DNA of 49,339 nt from a virus. The stretch's first letter is position 1; each line of letters begins with the position of its first letter. The stretch spans positions 1 to 49,339 of IMG/VR virus record IMGVR_UViG_3300021425_000055; one strand, given 5' to 3'. Below, piece by piece: positions 24,575-31,191 of the stretch. The notes beneath the pieces are model-generated. The model was not told where the DNA came from, ran no database searches, and saw only the letters and a program-made list of their open reading frames with translations. The translations under genes were made by a program, and so were the position numbers.

Positions 24575-26199
24575 ATTTCATCTCCGTCTAAGCCTTGAAG
24601 ATCATCAACAGATATTTCAGAAAGGCGTCCGCTGTCTAAGTCATAGTGAAGGTGTGTGGCTAGGCCAACATCTCCCGTGTATCTAGACTTGAGTACACGT
24701 ACCTTGGTTGTTGAAGCAACCACAGGATCGTCTGCCTGCTGATTACGCTCTAAGCTTATCACGCAATCACTCAATTGTGCTATCGACTGAGAGCCACGTA
24801 AATGATTCAGTGCAGTTTCAATGCCGTTCTCGTGGCCTCGATCACCCTGTGTGCGTCGAAGGTGAGAGACTAGAATCATTCCACAGCCTGTCTCTTCAAC
24901 AAGAGTTCGAAGCCTGTGCATGATCATGTCAATAGCCTTACGCTCATCAGGGTCATCAGAAAGTAACACGAGCATATGAAGGTGATCAAGGACTATCCAC
25001 TTACAGTCGCAGCCTATGATCATATAACGAAGCTTACTGAAAACACTTTCAAGGTCGTTCATTCCAAGGTGTCCGTACACCCACACACGATCCTTATTCT
25101 CTCCGCCAAACATCTGGTGGTGTATCTGACGAAGATCGTCTTGATCAAAAAGATTACGAACGCTGTCGAGGTGTAGTCTGGCGTCGGCTTCGATGGATAG
25201 AATACCGTCGATAGTTCTCTGCCAGTTTTCCTCAAGGGCCATGACGCCCACATTATCTCTAGTCTTTTTAATCAGCCAGTGTTCTAGCTCACGAGTGACA
25301 CTTGATTTTCCAAGCCCTGTGCCACCCGTCAATGTGACTAGTTCACCCGCACGAAGACCTTCTAATTTTTCGTTCAGCCCTGCCCAAGGGAAAGGCACTG
25401 AGTCTTTTCGTGTGCGAGTGAGATAGTTTTCTACGTTCTCAGATACGTTCAAGACTCCAGAGGGTGTGTATAACTTGGAGTTCCACCAGTACTGGACGTA
25501 GGCTTTGTGTTGCGAACCGCGTAACATGTCATTGGCGTCTTTGTAATCGACGGGTAGTGACATGATCTTTGCTTTGCCGGGACGCAATAGTTTGGCTACC
25601 TTTCGAGCAGCCTCTTCCCCCACCTTGTCATTGTCAAAGTTAATGATGATGTTATCGAAGGACTCTAAAAACTCTAGGTTCTCCTTCACATCACGATCAG
25701 CAGACTGTGCGCCATTGCGAATAGACACAACAGGCCACTGTGAACCCATGAGTTCATAGGCTGACATGGCATCTACTTCACCTTCAACAATGGTTACGTA
25801 CTTACCACCACTTTGAAATAGCTGCTGGCCGAAGAGACCAACATTCCTAGATTCCCCTTGCCATGTAAAGTTCTTATCAGGCTTGCGAGTCTTTGATCCT
25901 ACTCGCTCGCTGCCAGAATAGTATGGGTAAACATGCTCGACTATCTGACCTTTTGAATTCTTTGTGGATTTAACTCCGTATTTCTTAGCCGTTGCCAGAC
26001 TGATTCCTCTGTCTGTTAGGGCGTAATATTCACCGTCGTCCATAGACTGCCTCGATGATATTGGAGTGACGTTATCAAGCTTATTGCTTGGGATGAAAAC
26101 ACCGCAGCTAAAACATTTGATGGAGCCATCGTCGTTCATCGCTGCGGGATCAGATCCCCCACACTCAGGGCAGGGGATGTGAGTTTTTTTAAATGCCAT
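24571..26199 (-). CDS. bifunctional DNA primase-helicase (T7 gp4-like)
   Basis: The 542-residue product has an N-terminal zinc site (C10, C13, C29, C32: CPECGG...CFSCG), TOPRIM motifs (VEGEVDAMS, INFDNDKVG) and a RecA-type helicase. The helicase has Walker A GGTGLGKSS, Walker B IVLDHLHML, SHLRRTQGDRGHENG, and the arginine-finger region LRGSQSIAQLSD...LERNQQADD. The C-terminus is acidic (LDGDEI) and matches that of the ssDNA-binding protein. It would unwind DNA and prime lagging-strand synthesis for the overlapping polymerase gene. GAGGA precedes the ATG. Confidence 0.97.
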   Translation of the reverse strand: MAFKKTHIPCPECGGSDPAAMNDDGSIKCFSCGVFIPSNKLDNVTPISSRQSMDDGEYYALTDRGISLATAKKYGVKSTKNSKGQIVEHVYPYYSGSERVGSKTRKPDKNFTWQGESRNVGLFGQQLFQSGGKYVTIVEGEVDAMSAYELMGSQWPVVSIRNGAQSADRDVKENLEFLESFDNIIINFDNDKVGEEAARKVAKLLRPGKAKIMSLPVDYKDANDMLRGSQHKAYVQYWWNSKLYTPSGVLNVSENVENYLTRTRKDSVPFPWAGLNEKLEGLRAGELVTLTGGTGLGKSSVTRELEHWLIKKTRDNVGVMALEENWQRTIDGILSIEADARLHLDSVRNLFDQDDLRQIHHQMFGGENKDRVWVYGHLGMNDLESVFSKLRYMIIGCDCKWIVLDHLHMLVLLSDDPDERKAIDMIMHRLRTLVEETGCGMILVSHLRRTQGDRGHENGIETALNHLRGSQSIAQLSDCVISLERNQQADDPVVASTTKVRVLKSRYTGDVGLATHLHYDLDSGRLSEISVDDLQGLDGDEI

Positions 26200-26200
26200 G

Positions 26201-26431
26201 TTAGTCCTCTACGACTTCGGCTTCCTCAATGAAAACAGCGTCTTCGGTCAAGTACTCTTGAACCTTAGAGTGCAGAGCAACTGCTGCTGCTTGTGCAATA
26301 ACCATACGATCTTCGAGAGATCGCACGTCTTGTTCTGCTGTTACCAAAAGCTGGAAAGCTTTCTGTCCTTCAGCAGACAAGAGAGTTACGTCATAAGACG
26401 TATCGTTGTGTGTGTAAATAACATTAGACAT
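26201..26431 (-). CDS. small helical protein, DUF6447-like
   Basis: The 76-residue acidic product starts with a short beta stretch containing TSYDVTLLSAEGQKAF, followed by a helical heptad region (LVTAEQDVRSLEDRMVIAQ) and an acidic tail. The layout (a Y-x-V motif, then a Gln-rich helix pair) resembles DUF6447 and the protein at 48813-49061, though identity is low by eye. It lies between ssDNA-binding protein and helicase; its ATG overlaps the ssDNA-binding protein stop (TAATG). Function unknown. Confidence 0.75.
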   Translation of the reverse strand: MSNVIYTHNDTSYDVTLLSAEGQKAFQLLVTAEQDVRSLEDRMVIAQAAAVALHSKVQEYLTEDAVFIEEAEVVED

Positions 26432-26856
26432 TATATTTCGTCTCCGTCTCCGTCTTCGATGTCAAACTCAGAACCGTCTGGCGAGTTATATTCCACAAGA
26501 TCAAGGACTTGCATTGCTTGGAAATCCAAACCCTTGAATACTTGCCCGTTCCACTTAGTGTCCCACTCCTTGTACTGGACCTTAACGTGTGAACCATTAC
26601 CAACATTCACATCAATCTCTCGTTTGCTTTTGTCAAAGAGCTTAGGCGCTTGACGAACCATGCCGTCTTTGCCATCGACCTTACGCTTGATGATCAACGC
26701 AGGGCCTTCTTCCATGTCCTTGACTGTAAAGCCACGGTCACGAAACGAATCAGCCGTTGACTCATCAACAACAAGATTAACTGAGTATGCTGGTGTAAAC
26801 TTTGTGTTAGGTGTAGTAACAAAAGACCAGTATGCTTTGCCTTCAATCACTGCCAT
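26431..26856 (-). CDS. single-stranded DNA-binding protein (T7 gp2.5-like / DUF2815-type)
   Basis: The 141-residue product begins MAVIEGKAYWSFVTTPNTKF. It is a small OB-fold candidate with GPALIIKRKV, NGSHVKVQYKEWDTKWNG and GLDFQAMQVLDLVEY, ending in a strongly acidic tail (FDIEDGDGDEI). Acidic C-terminal tails of phage ssDNA-binding proteins dock on polymerase and helicase. The domain pattern, size and location beside primase-helicase and polymerase make the assignment good. AGGAG lies upstream of the ATG. Confidence 0.85.
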   Translation of the reverse strand: MAVIEGKAYWSFVTTPNTKFTPAYSVNLVVDESTADSFRDRGFTVKDMEEGPALIIKRKVDGKDGMVRQAPKLFDKSKREIDVNVGNGSHVKVQYKEWDTKWNGQVFKGLDFQAMQVLDLVEYNSPDGSEFDIEDGDGDEI

Positions 26857-26860
26857 TAGA

Positions 26861-27076
26861 TTATCTCCTATATAAATATGTAATAAAATCAGGTATTTGT
26901 CTTAAAATATATTCTTCAGTAATTTCAATACCATTATACTGAGAATTCATTATAACCCACTCTTTCATAAATGTCAAACTTTCTTTTGATGGCATGTGAA
27001 CTCCAAGCATCATCACGAAAGCCCTCGCTAGAACATCATCTAGCAATTCATCATCAGATAGTGTATCATCACACAT
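26861..27076 (-). CDS. small acidic hypothetical protein
   Basis: The 71-residue product (MCDDTLSDDELLDDVLARAF...) is helical and acidic in its first half with an aromatic C-terminus (DFITYLYRR). It has one of the best ribosome sites in the block (AGGAGGTGCG before the ATG). It lies 4 bases before the ssDNA-binding protein gene in the transcript. No family recognised. Confidence 0.75.
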   Translation of the reverse strand: MCDDTLSDDELLDDVLARAFVMMLGVHMPSKESLTFMKEWVIMNSQYNGIEITEEYILRQIPDFITYLYRR

Positions 27077-27084
27077 CGCACCTC

Positions 27085-27375
27085 CTATTGGTTTACTTCT
27101 TGGATAAGTCTATCAACATACCACTTACATTTTCTGAGGTCTTCAATCGGCTTACCCTTGTAGTCATATCGCCACAGATACTTCAACGCATTACCTTTCA
27201 GGTAGCCTCTGAACTCATTCTCAGGCATCGAAGCTTTGATAGCTTCAATGGCTTCGACAGCCCCCTTGTTGTAGTGATCAGGCTTCGTCACTGGATCAGG
27301 GTCTTTCCTAATCGACAGACTGTTAAGTTTTTTCATAGCGTCCCACTGATCTGGACTCGCATTATCTATGGACAT
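27085..27375 (-). CDS. DUF3310-type protein (SaV / nucleotide kinase-like)
   Basis: The 96-residue product shows the family signature: KPDHYNKGAVEAIEAI, then FRGYLKGNALKYLWRY and DLRKCKWYVDRLIQ. DUF3310 proteins are widespread in phages. One member in a lactococcal phage (SaV) binds ssDNA, and related T7 gp1.7 is a nucleotide kinase. Which activity applies here cannot be told. AGGAG lies 8 bases before the ATG, inside the end of the preceding small gene. Confidence 0.9.
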   Translation of the reverse strand: MSIDNASPDQWDAMKKLNSLSIRKDPDPVTKPDHYNKGAVEAIEAIKASMPENEFRGYLKGNALKYLWRYDYKGKPIEDLRKCKWYVDRLIQEVNQ

Positions 27376-27545
27376 GTATAATCTCCTTCACGTATTGAAT
27401 GAAGTATATAGAATACCTCAACTGGAGTCAAATTTAAACCCTCTAAACCTTTAGCAATTGCTGTATAATCAGGATAAGGATTATTAAATATGTGCATCCA
27501 AACTAGATCATCCACTGTTACTTTCTTGTTGTCAAGTGTTTCCAT
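27366..27545 (-). CDS. small hypothetical protein (59 aa)
   Basis: A complete frame from ATG 27545 (METLDNKKVTVDDLVW...) to TAG 27366-27368 overlaps the DUF3310 start by 10 bases. It encodes a soluble acidic helical protein ending in FYILHSIREGDYTCP. It fills the otherwise empty interval between two genes of the operon and has a plausible AGGGAA site upstream. No function recognised. Confidence 0.65.
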   Translation of the reverse strand: METLDNKKVTVDDLVWMHIFNNPYPDYTAIAKGLEGLNLTPVEVFYILHSIREGDYTCP

Positions 27546-27554
27546 CGTGTTTCC

Positions 27555-27839
27555 CTATATCATGTTTACATATTCATCATTGATGATTGTCTGAACGTGA
27601 ATATATCCTTCAGGCCAGTATGTATAAGACTCTTTTAAAGCCTTCGCTGCCCTGTGTACTGATGCTTCAAAGTTCTCAAACAACCCTAGTTCGTCCTTGC
27701 AGTACCAAAAGGGTATACGTAGGACTGGCTCTGCTGGTCCGTTGTATTCATAGTACACGATTATCTCCGCGTCGTTATGAATAGAGCCGTCGTTACCAAA
27801 CATCTTTGTGTGGTCGTTCTCCGGTTGTTTCATATTCAT
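27555..27839 (-). CDS. small hypothetical protein (94 aa)
   Basis: The acidic product has aromatic-rich segments (EIIVYYEYNGPAEP, RIPFWYCKDELGLF, YTYWPEGYIHVQT). ATG overlaps the previous stop (ATGA), with GGAG upstream; a second ATG two codons in also has GAGGG nearby. No recognised domain. It is part of the leftward early cluster. Confidence 0.75.
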   Translation of the reverse strand: MNMKQPENDHTKMFGNDGSIHNDAEIIVYYEYNGPAEPVLRIPFWYCKDELGLFENFEASVHRAAKALKESYTYWPEGYIHVQTIINDEYVNMI

Positions 27840-28087
27840 CCCTCACTCTCCGGTAGCTCATCACTTGCTAAGAATAGGAGCTTATCTAACATGTGTTTTG
27901 TCATGACCACATTACCCTTATCGTCTAGCGTGTATTCGAAATCCTTACGAATAACAAAAGGTATGCCACCCCAAGGATCTCGCTTCATGATGTCATTGGT
28001 CACAGTCCTTGCCTGCGTGTAGCCTTGACAGTAAACAGAATAGTCTCCGCCTGTGACCTCATAGATTGATACTTCATTTATCAGCAT
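27836..28087 (-). CDS. small hypothetical protein (83 aa)
   Basis: The product begins MLINEVSIYEVTGGDYSVY and contains MKRDPWGGIPFVIRKDF and a C-terminal helix ending LASDELPESEG. GAGGAG lies upstream. The start overlaps the lipoprotein gene by 14 bases and the stop overlaps the next start. It could be a small soluble early host-interaction protein; nothing specific is visible. Confidence 0.75.
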   Translation of the reverse strand: MLINEVSIYEVTGGDYSVYCQGYTQARTVTNDIMKRDPWGGIPFVIRKDFEYTLDDKGNVVMTKHMLDKLLFLASDELPESEG

Positions 28088-28289
28088 TGCCTGTACTCCT
28101 CACACAAAAAGGTTTAGATGTTAGTTGGTCTACACAATACCTTTGTCCGTATGCTGTCGGTCTTGTGCATTCAGTTACTACTATTGGTATGTTCTTGTAC
28201 TCTAAGCAGTCTCCCTCAAGTTCTGAGGTCACACAGCCAGCCCCCAATAGCATAACTAAACCAATCAGAATACTGCTATTGGTCTTCAT
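28074..28289 (-). CDS. small lipoprotein
   Basis: The 71-residue product has a lipoprotein signal peptide with a lipobox ending at C19 (MLLGAGC). The mature part of about 53 residues has four more cysteines (GDCLEY, TECTRP, RYCVDQ, PFCVRS), suggesting two disulfides in the periplasm. AAAGGAG precedes the ATG. Being in the early block rather than next to a spanin partner, it may act in superinfection exclusion or envelope interaction, as known for other phage lipoproteins; that is inference. Confidence 0.8.
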   Translation of the reverse strand: MKTNSSILIGLVMLLGAGCVTSELEGDCLEYKNIPIVVTECTRPTAYGQRYCVDQLTSKPFCVRSTGNADK

Positions 28290-28300
28290 GTATTTCTCCT

Positions 28301-28387
28301 TTAGATCATGATGTAGTTAATGAAAGCCAACGCAAACGCTGGCGAGATTAAGATTGCAAGTATCAAATAAGCTCGTAACATTTTCAT
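28301..28387 (-). CDS. 28-residue membrane microprotein
   Basis: A short frame from ATG 28387 to TAA 28301-28303 encodes a nearly all-hydrophobic peptide (MKMLRAYLILAILISPAF, then ALAFINYIMI). GAGGAG lies upstream and the next gene's AGGAG follows its stop. It is predicted to be a single membrane helix. Similar peptides recur in this cluster (29552, 29671, 31084). Confidence 0.55.
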   Translation of the reverse strand: MKMLRAYLILAILISPAFALAFINYIMI

Positions 28388-28391
28388 TTTA

Positions 28392-28613
28392 TTACTCCTC
28401 TGGGTAAGATTCTTCGAAGGCATAATTGTCTATCATGTAGTCAACTATCTCATTCTTCTGTTCTTCTGTCAACAGATCTATAATCTCTGTGATGTTCAGA
28501 AGCTTTGCCGAGTTTAGGTAGACTCGCTTTTCGATTTTGTCGTACTCATAACCAACAGTTATATCTACAACTAACTCGTGTTCTAGTAACTCGTATTCAT
28601 ACTGTAGTGTCAT
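28392..28613 (-). CDS. small hypothetical acidic protein (73 aa)
   Basis: I chose ATG 28613 (MTLQYEYELLEHELVVDITV) because AGGAG lies upstream and the start overlaps the previous gene by 17 bases. A longer frame to 28721 has no support. The product is Glu/Tyr-rich with a beta-type N-terminal half and a helical C-terminal half (LLTEEQKNEIVDYMIDN). No family recognised. Confidence 0.7.
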   Translation of the reverse strand: MTLQYEYELLEHELVVDITVGYEYDKIEKRVYLNSAKLLNITEIIDLLTEEQKNEIVDYMIDNYAFEESYPEE

Positions 28614-28980
28614 TGCTCTCGTCTCCTGAAAATTGTGTAAGGATACTCCTATCGTCGGTTGCTTCGTTCTGATAGTCGCCTGAAGCAAGCTTATTGTACG
28701 CCTCTGCGTCTGCCGCGTCAAGGATTGCGTCTTCGTCTTCGTCTACTGCTGCCAACACATCAACAATAACGTCCACGTTCATGGTCACAAGGACTCGATG
28801 GACACACGTATCTACCTCTTTCTTTGTGTCATTACAGCAGTCCTCGAGATTGTCGAGGGCTACTAAAACTGAATCAAACTTCAAGTCCTCGAAGTCCTCG
28901 ATCAATTTCTTGTAAGTCTCAACAGTGTCAGCCAAGTTTCTCAAGGCCTTGCGCTTGTCTTCTTCCTGATAGTAATTCAT
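28597..28980 (-). CDS. acidic helical hypothetical protein
   Basis: The 127-residue product starts at ATG 28980 (MNYYQEEDKRKALRNLAD), supported by GAGGAC 7 bases upstream; an in-frame extension to 29016 would run into the previous gene. It is strongly acidic (VLAAVDEDEDAILDAADAE) with a central coiled-coil-like segment and two adjacent cysteines (EDCCND). DNA-mimic behaviour is possible for so acidic an early protein, but this is speculation. Confidence 0.7.
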   Translation of the reverse strand: MNYYQEEDKRKALRNLADTVETYKKLIEDFEDLKFDSVLVALDNLEDCCNDTKKEVDTCVHRVLVTMNVDVIVDVLAAVDEDEDAILDAADAEAYNKLASGDYQNEATDDRSILTQFSGDESNDTTV

Positions 28981-28990
28981 TGATATGTCC

Positions 28991-29185
28991 TCAAAATAAA
29001 TCCGTAAACGCTCCATTGCGTCGTGGTGGTTCGTAGTCTTCTGCAGCTTCTAAGAACTCTCTTAGCTTGCCAGACTTTTTGAGCTTCCACAAGGCGCTGT
29101 TCTCGATCTGTTGGACTGTAGCCCTACTAACCCCTAGCTCTTGTGCAATCTCTTTGTGTGTCATGTGATACCGAATGTACTTCAA
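28991..29185 (-). CDS. sigma-70 region 4-like HTH protein
   Basis: The 64-residue product is read from TTG 29185, which overlaps the previous TGA and has GGAGG 6 bases upstream. Its core MTHKEIAQELGVSRATVQQIENSALWKLKKS matches the helix-turn-helix of sigma factor region 4, which contacts -35 promoter elements. Without region 2 it cannot be a full sigma factor. It may act as an activator or anti-host co-factor steering host RNA polymerase. This is notable because no phage RNA polymerase is encoded. Confidence 0.8.
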   Translation of the reverse strand: MKYIRYHMTHKEIAQELGVSRATVQQIENSALWKLKKSGKLREFLEAAEDYEPPRRNGAFTDLF

Positions 29186-29361
29186 AGTATGTCCTCCGTA
29201 ATTACCTTTTGAATTTTGTATTCGAGGCCGTTGTCTAAATTTTTTAGCCTGTAAAGCATTGCTTTTGCCTCCCCAAGATCTGTAAATTGAAAGACGTTCT
29301 CCCAAAACGGATCGCCTTTATCTCGTGTGTGTATCTGATACTGTATGTCGATGCCGATCAT
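29182..29361 (-). CDS. small hypothetical protein (59 aa)
   Basis: Translation from ATG 29361 (MIGIDIQYQIHTRDKGDPFW) overlaps the preceding stop (TAATG). The product ends KIQKVITEDIL, where the GGAGG for the next gene is located. It contains FTDLGEAKAMLYRLKNLDNG. An in-frame extension to 29493 lies over the upstream gene and is unlikely. No recognised family. Confidence 0.65.
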   Translation of the reverse strand: MIGIDIQYQIHTRDKGDPFWENVFQFTDLGEAKAMLYRLKNLDNGLEYKIQKVITEDIL

Positions 29362-29555
29362 TAGATATACCTGTGTGTTGGTTGAAGTTCTTCCAATAGA
29401 ATATCGATGCCCATATTTTTTATAAGCTTGATAGCCCTTGGCGTGAATGTCTTTGTGCCTGCTAACTCTGCAAGCATCTGTGCGTGTTCGCATACGGGAT
29501 AGATTTTGTCTTCGCCATACACGCTTTTCTGTTTTACTACGATTCCCTTAATCAT
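29361..29555 (-). CDS. small hypothetical protein (64 aa)
   Basis: The start at ATG 29555 (MIKGIVVKQKSVYGEDKIYP) has GAGGAG upstream. It is soluble, with PVCEHAQMLAELAGTKTFTP and a C-terminal helix. It overlaps the membrane microprotein upstream by 4 bases (ATGA). Function unknown. Confidence 0.65.
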   Translation of the reverse strand: MIKGIVVKQKSVYGEDKIYPVCEHAQMLAELAGTKTFTPRAIKLIKNMGIDILLEELQPTHRYI

Positions 29556-29668
29556 CTTCGTGTCGCTCCTCGTGGCTTGTCTTCTTTCACTTGCGTCATG
29601 CAAACAAATAATAAGTAAGGGACTATCAATAACAGACAATCCCACCAAGGTTGCCATGCCTCAAACAT
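29552..29668 (-). CDS. 38-residue membrane microprotein
   Basis: A frame from ATG 29668 with AGGAG 8 bases upstream encodes a Trp-rich head (MFEAWQPWWD), one membrane segment (CLLLIVPYLLFVC) and a short basic tail (KEDKPRGATRR), and its stop overlaps the next gene's ATG. Coupling plus ribosome site plus a clean membrane helix support a real gene. Confidence 0.6.
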   Translation of the reverse strand: MFEAWQPWWDCLLLIVPYLLFVCMTQVKEDKPRGATRR

Positions 29669-29670
29669 GT

Positions 29671-29805
29671 TTAGATCTCCTCGTCTTCAAATCTAGCCTT
29701 GCGATTGTGGTTGAACCTTTTATTAAAGTCTTCGTCGTCTATCGTCAGCCATGCTACGACGATCACACCTGCGAATACAGCAAATAATATATAACCTAAC
29801 TCCAT
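29671..29805 (-). CDS. 44-residue membrane microprotein
   Basis: A frame from ATG 29805 to TAA 29671-29673 has a single N-terminal membrane segment (GYILFAVFAGVIVVAWL) and a charged cytoplasmic-type tail (DDEDFNKRFNHNRKARFED). AGGAGA lies upstream, within the end of the zinc-ribbon gene. It is part of a run of membrane microproteins in the early region. Confidence 0.6.
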   Translation of the reverse strand: MELGYILFAVFAGVIVVAWLTIDDEDFNKRFNHNRKARFEDEEI

Positions 29806-29807
29806 AA

Positions 29808-29972
29808 CTAAACGTCTCCTTTTTCTGCAAAAGCTATCTCGCGCCTCTCTGCTTGTAGTTCATCGTAACAATGGTGGCACACGCTGTCGTCGTATGCTTC
29901 GTCGTACATGACGGAATCCTCCCGCCAATATCTACCGTCACACAGTGGACAGTCAAACGGGTAGGGCATCAT
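29808..29972 (-). CDS. 54-residue zinc-ribbon protein
   Basis: A frame from ATG 29972 to TAG 29808-29810 has two CxxC knuckles: C8/C11 (CPLC) and C32/C35 (CHHC), separated by 20 residues. This is a standard treble-clef or zinc-ribbon spacing. The tail is helical and charged. It overlaps the preceding gene by 4 bases (ATGATG). Probably a nucleic-acid- or protein-binding early regulator; the target is unknown. Confidence 0.7.
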   Translation of the reverse strand: MMPYPFDCPLCDGRYWREDSVMYDEAYDDSVCHHCYDELQAERREIAFAEKGDV

Positions 29973-30187
29973 TCCTCTACCCCTTCATATACCCACGTCG
30001 TGCCTCTTACAGTGAACGCACGGTCCTTTGCATCGTCTACGTCACAATCACAAATCACTGCTGTGGTTCCGCCTATTTCGTAAACTCCCCATGATGGCTC
30101 TGTTGCATGATCGTTTAAGCGTTCAGCCCGTATCAACTGGTGCGCGTTGTAATGCTTTGCTGTTTCCTGATCCTGATACAAAATCAT
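29969..30187 (-). CDS. small hypothetical protein (72 aa)
   Basis: ATG 30187 (MILYQDQETAKHYNAHQL) is preceded by GGGAGG and overlaps the previous stop by 4 bases. An in-frame extension to 30322 lies over the upstream gene and is Arg-rich by chance. The product contains a beta-type segment (WGVYEIGGTTAVICDCD) and FTVRGTTWVYEG. No recognised family. Confidence 0.7.
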   Translation of the reverse strand: MILYQDQETAKHYNAHQLIRAERLNDHATEPSWGVYEIGGTTAVICDCDVDDAKDRAFTVRGTTWVYEGVEE

Positions 30188-30381
30188 TCTTCTTCGCCTC
30201 CCGATAGTCTGTCGTCTAGTGCATTCTCGACCGCGTCTGTGCCGTATCTCTTCACCATGTAATGCAGAAACGAATGACTCTCTACGTCTGTGTTTCCTAC
30301 CTTTACGAAATGGACTCCCCACGCATTAGCTGGTGATTCCAATCCCTCGATATACATCTCAACGTCTCTTTGTAAACTCAT
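30184..30381 (-). CDS. small hypothetical protein (65 aa)
   Basis: The product MSLQRDVEMYIEGLE... ends in an acidic tail (LSGGEEE) that also encodes the ribosome site for the next gene. Both ends overlap neighbours by 4 bases. Soluble; no recognised domain. Confidence 0.7.
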   Translation of the reverse strand: MSLQRDVEMYIEGLESPANAWGVHFVKVGNTDVESHSFLHYMVKRYGTDAVENALDDRLSGGEEE

Positions 30382-30581
30382 AACCGCCTCGCTAGTTCTT
30401 TTGGGTCAATGTTCTTAATTATGTCAGAGCGTATCGCCTTGAATAAATCTTGCTCGCTTCCTTCCTTGTGTACTCGATCAAGCACCGTCTCTTCATCCAC
30501 GCCCCACAACTGAGACATAACAATCGTTGTGTGCCTGTTCACTGATTCAGTGATGATCTGTTCTAGTTCCCTTACGTTCAT
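30378..30581 (-). CDS. small hypothetical protein (67 aa)
   Basis: ATG 30581 (MNVRELEQIITESVNRHTT) has AGGGAGA upstream. The product is helical, with VMSQLWGVDEETVLDR and IIKNIDPKELARRL. It overlaps the next start by 4 bases. No recognised family. Confidence 0.7.
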   Translation of the reverse strand: MNVRELEQIITESVNRHTTIVMSQLWGVDEETVLDRVHKEGSEQDLFKAIRSDIIKNIDPKELARRL

Positions 30582-30591
30582 TTCTGTCTCC

Positions 30592-30861
30592 CTAAAGATC
30601 GTGATCGTATTCATCGTTAATAATATAGTTATAAAACTTCTTCGCCATTTTCGAGATATCTAAGTTGCTATAAATCGCAGCTGTGAACTCTTTGGCTATC
30701 GGGCTTTCGATTGTGTTGATCAAATGCTCCGCAATTGTTTCATCATAAAAGTCTATGAAGTCTTCTAAGTTTCTTGCATGAGCCGCGTCATGAAGTTCGC
30801 AATAAATCGTGTAATCGTTGTAAACAACAAGCTCAACGTGATGTCGTGTATCAATATTCAT
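30592..30861 (-). CDS. small hypothetical protein (89 aa)
   Basis: The acidic, His/Tyr/Asp-rich product begins MNIDTRHHVELVVYNDYTIY, followed by a helical segment and the tail NDEYDHDL. It lies 4 bases downstream of the 71-residue gene in the transcript. No recognised domain. Confidence 0.7.
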   Translation of the reverse strand: MNIDTRHHVELVVYNDYTIYCELHDAAHARNLEDFIDFYDETIAEHLINTIESPIAKEFTAAIYSNLDISKMAKKFYNYIINDEYDHDL

Positions 30862-30865
30862 GTCT

Positions 30866-31081
30866 TTAGCCCTCTGCTATTACGTTGGTATAAAAGTCTG
30901 ATTTTTTGTTTACATACCACAAAGCGGTTTCCGCATTTGGGAATCGATACATGTCCAACACTGGTGAAACATGGAACCCACTATCGTGATACTCGTAAAG
31001 CTTACCCTTGTCCAACACTAGCTTAACTCTTGCTGTGTGTCCGTTGTAACCGTCTGGCCTGTCTGCGTAGCATACGATCAT
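30866..31081 (-). CDS. small hypothetical protein (71 aa)
   Basis: The start at ATG 31081 (MIVCYADRPDGYNGHTA) is favoured over a GTG three codons earlier because GGGGTG lies upstream of it. It contains VKLVLDKGKLYEYHDSGFHV and RFPNAETALWYVNK. No recognised family. Its start nearly touches the stop of the membrane microprotein upstream. Confidence 0.7.
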   Translation of the reverse strand: MIVCYADRPDGYNGHTARVKLVLDKGKLYEYHDSGFHVSPVLDMYRFPNAETALWYVNKKSDFYTNVIAEG

Positions 31082-31083
31082 GA

Positions 31084-31188
31084 TTAGCACCCCATCAAAG
31101 GTTGAAAGGAAATAAGGATTGATATCGCGCCTACTGCTATGACGTTGAATCCTAGGATAAATGTATTGATGATTAAAAGTTTGATCAT
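31084..31188 (-). CDS. 34-residue membrane microprotein
   Basis: A frame from ATG 31188 to TAA 31084-31086 is almost entirely hydrophobic (MIKLLIINTFILGFNVIAVG, then AISILISFQPLMGC). GAGGGC lies upstream. It is a predicted single membrane helix, similar in kind to the microproteins at 28301, 29552 and 29671. Confidence 0.55.
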   Translation of the reverse strand: MIKLLIINTFILGFNVIAVGAISILISFQPLMGC

Positions 31189-31191
31189 TGT

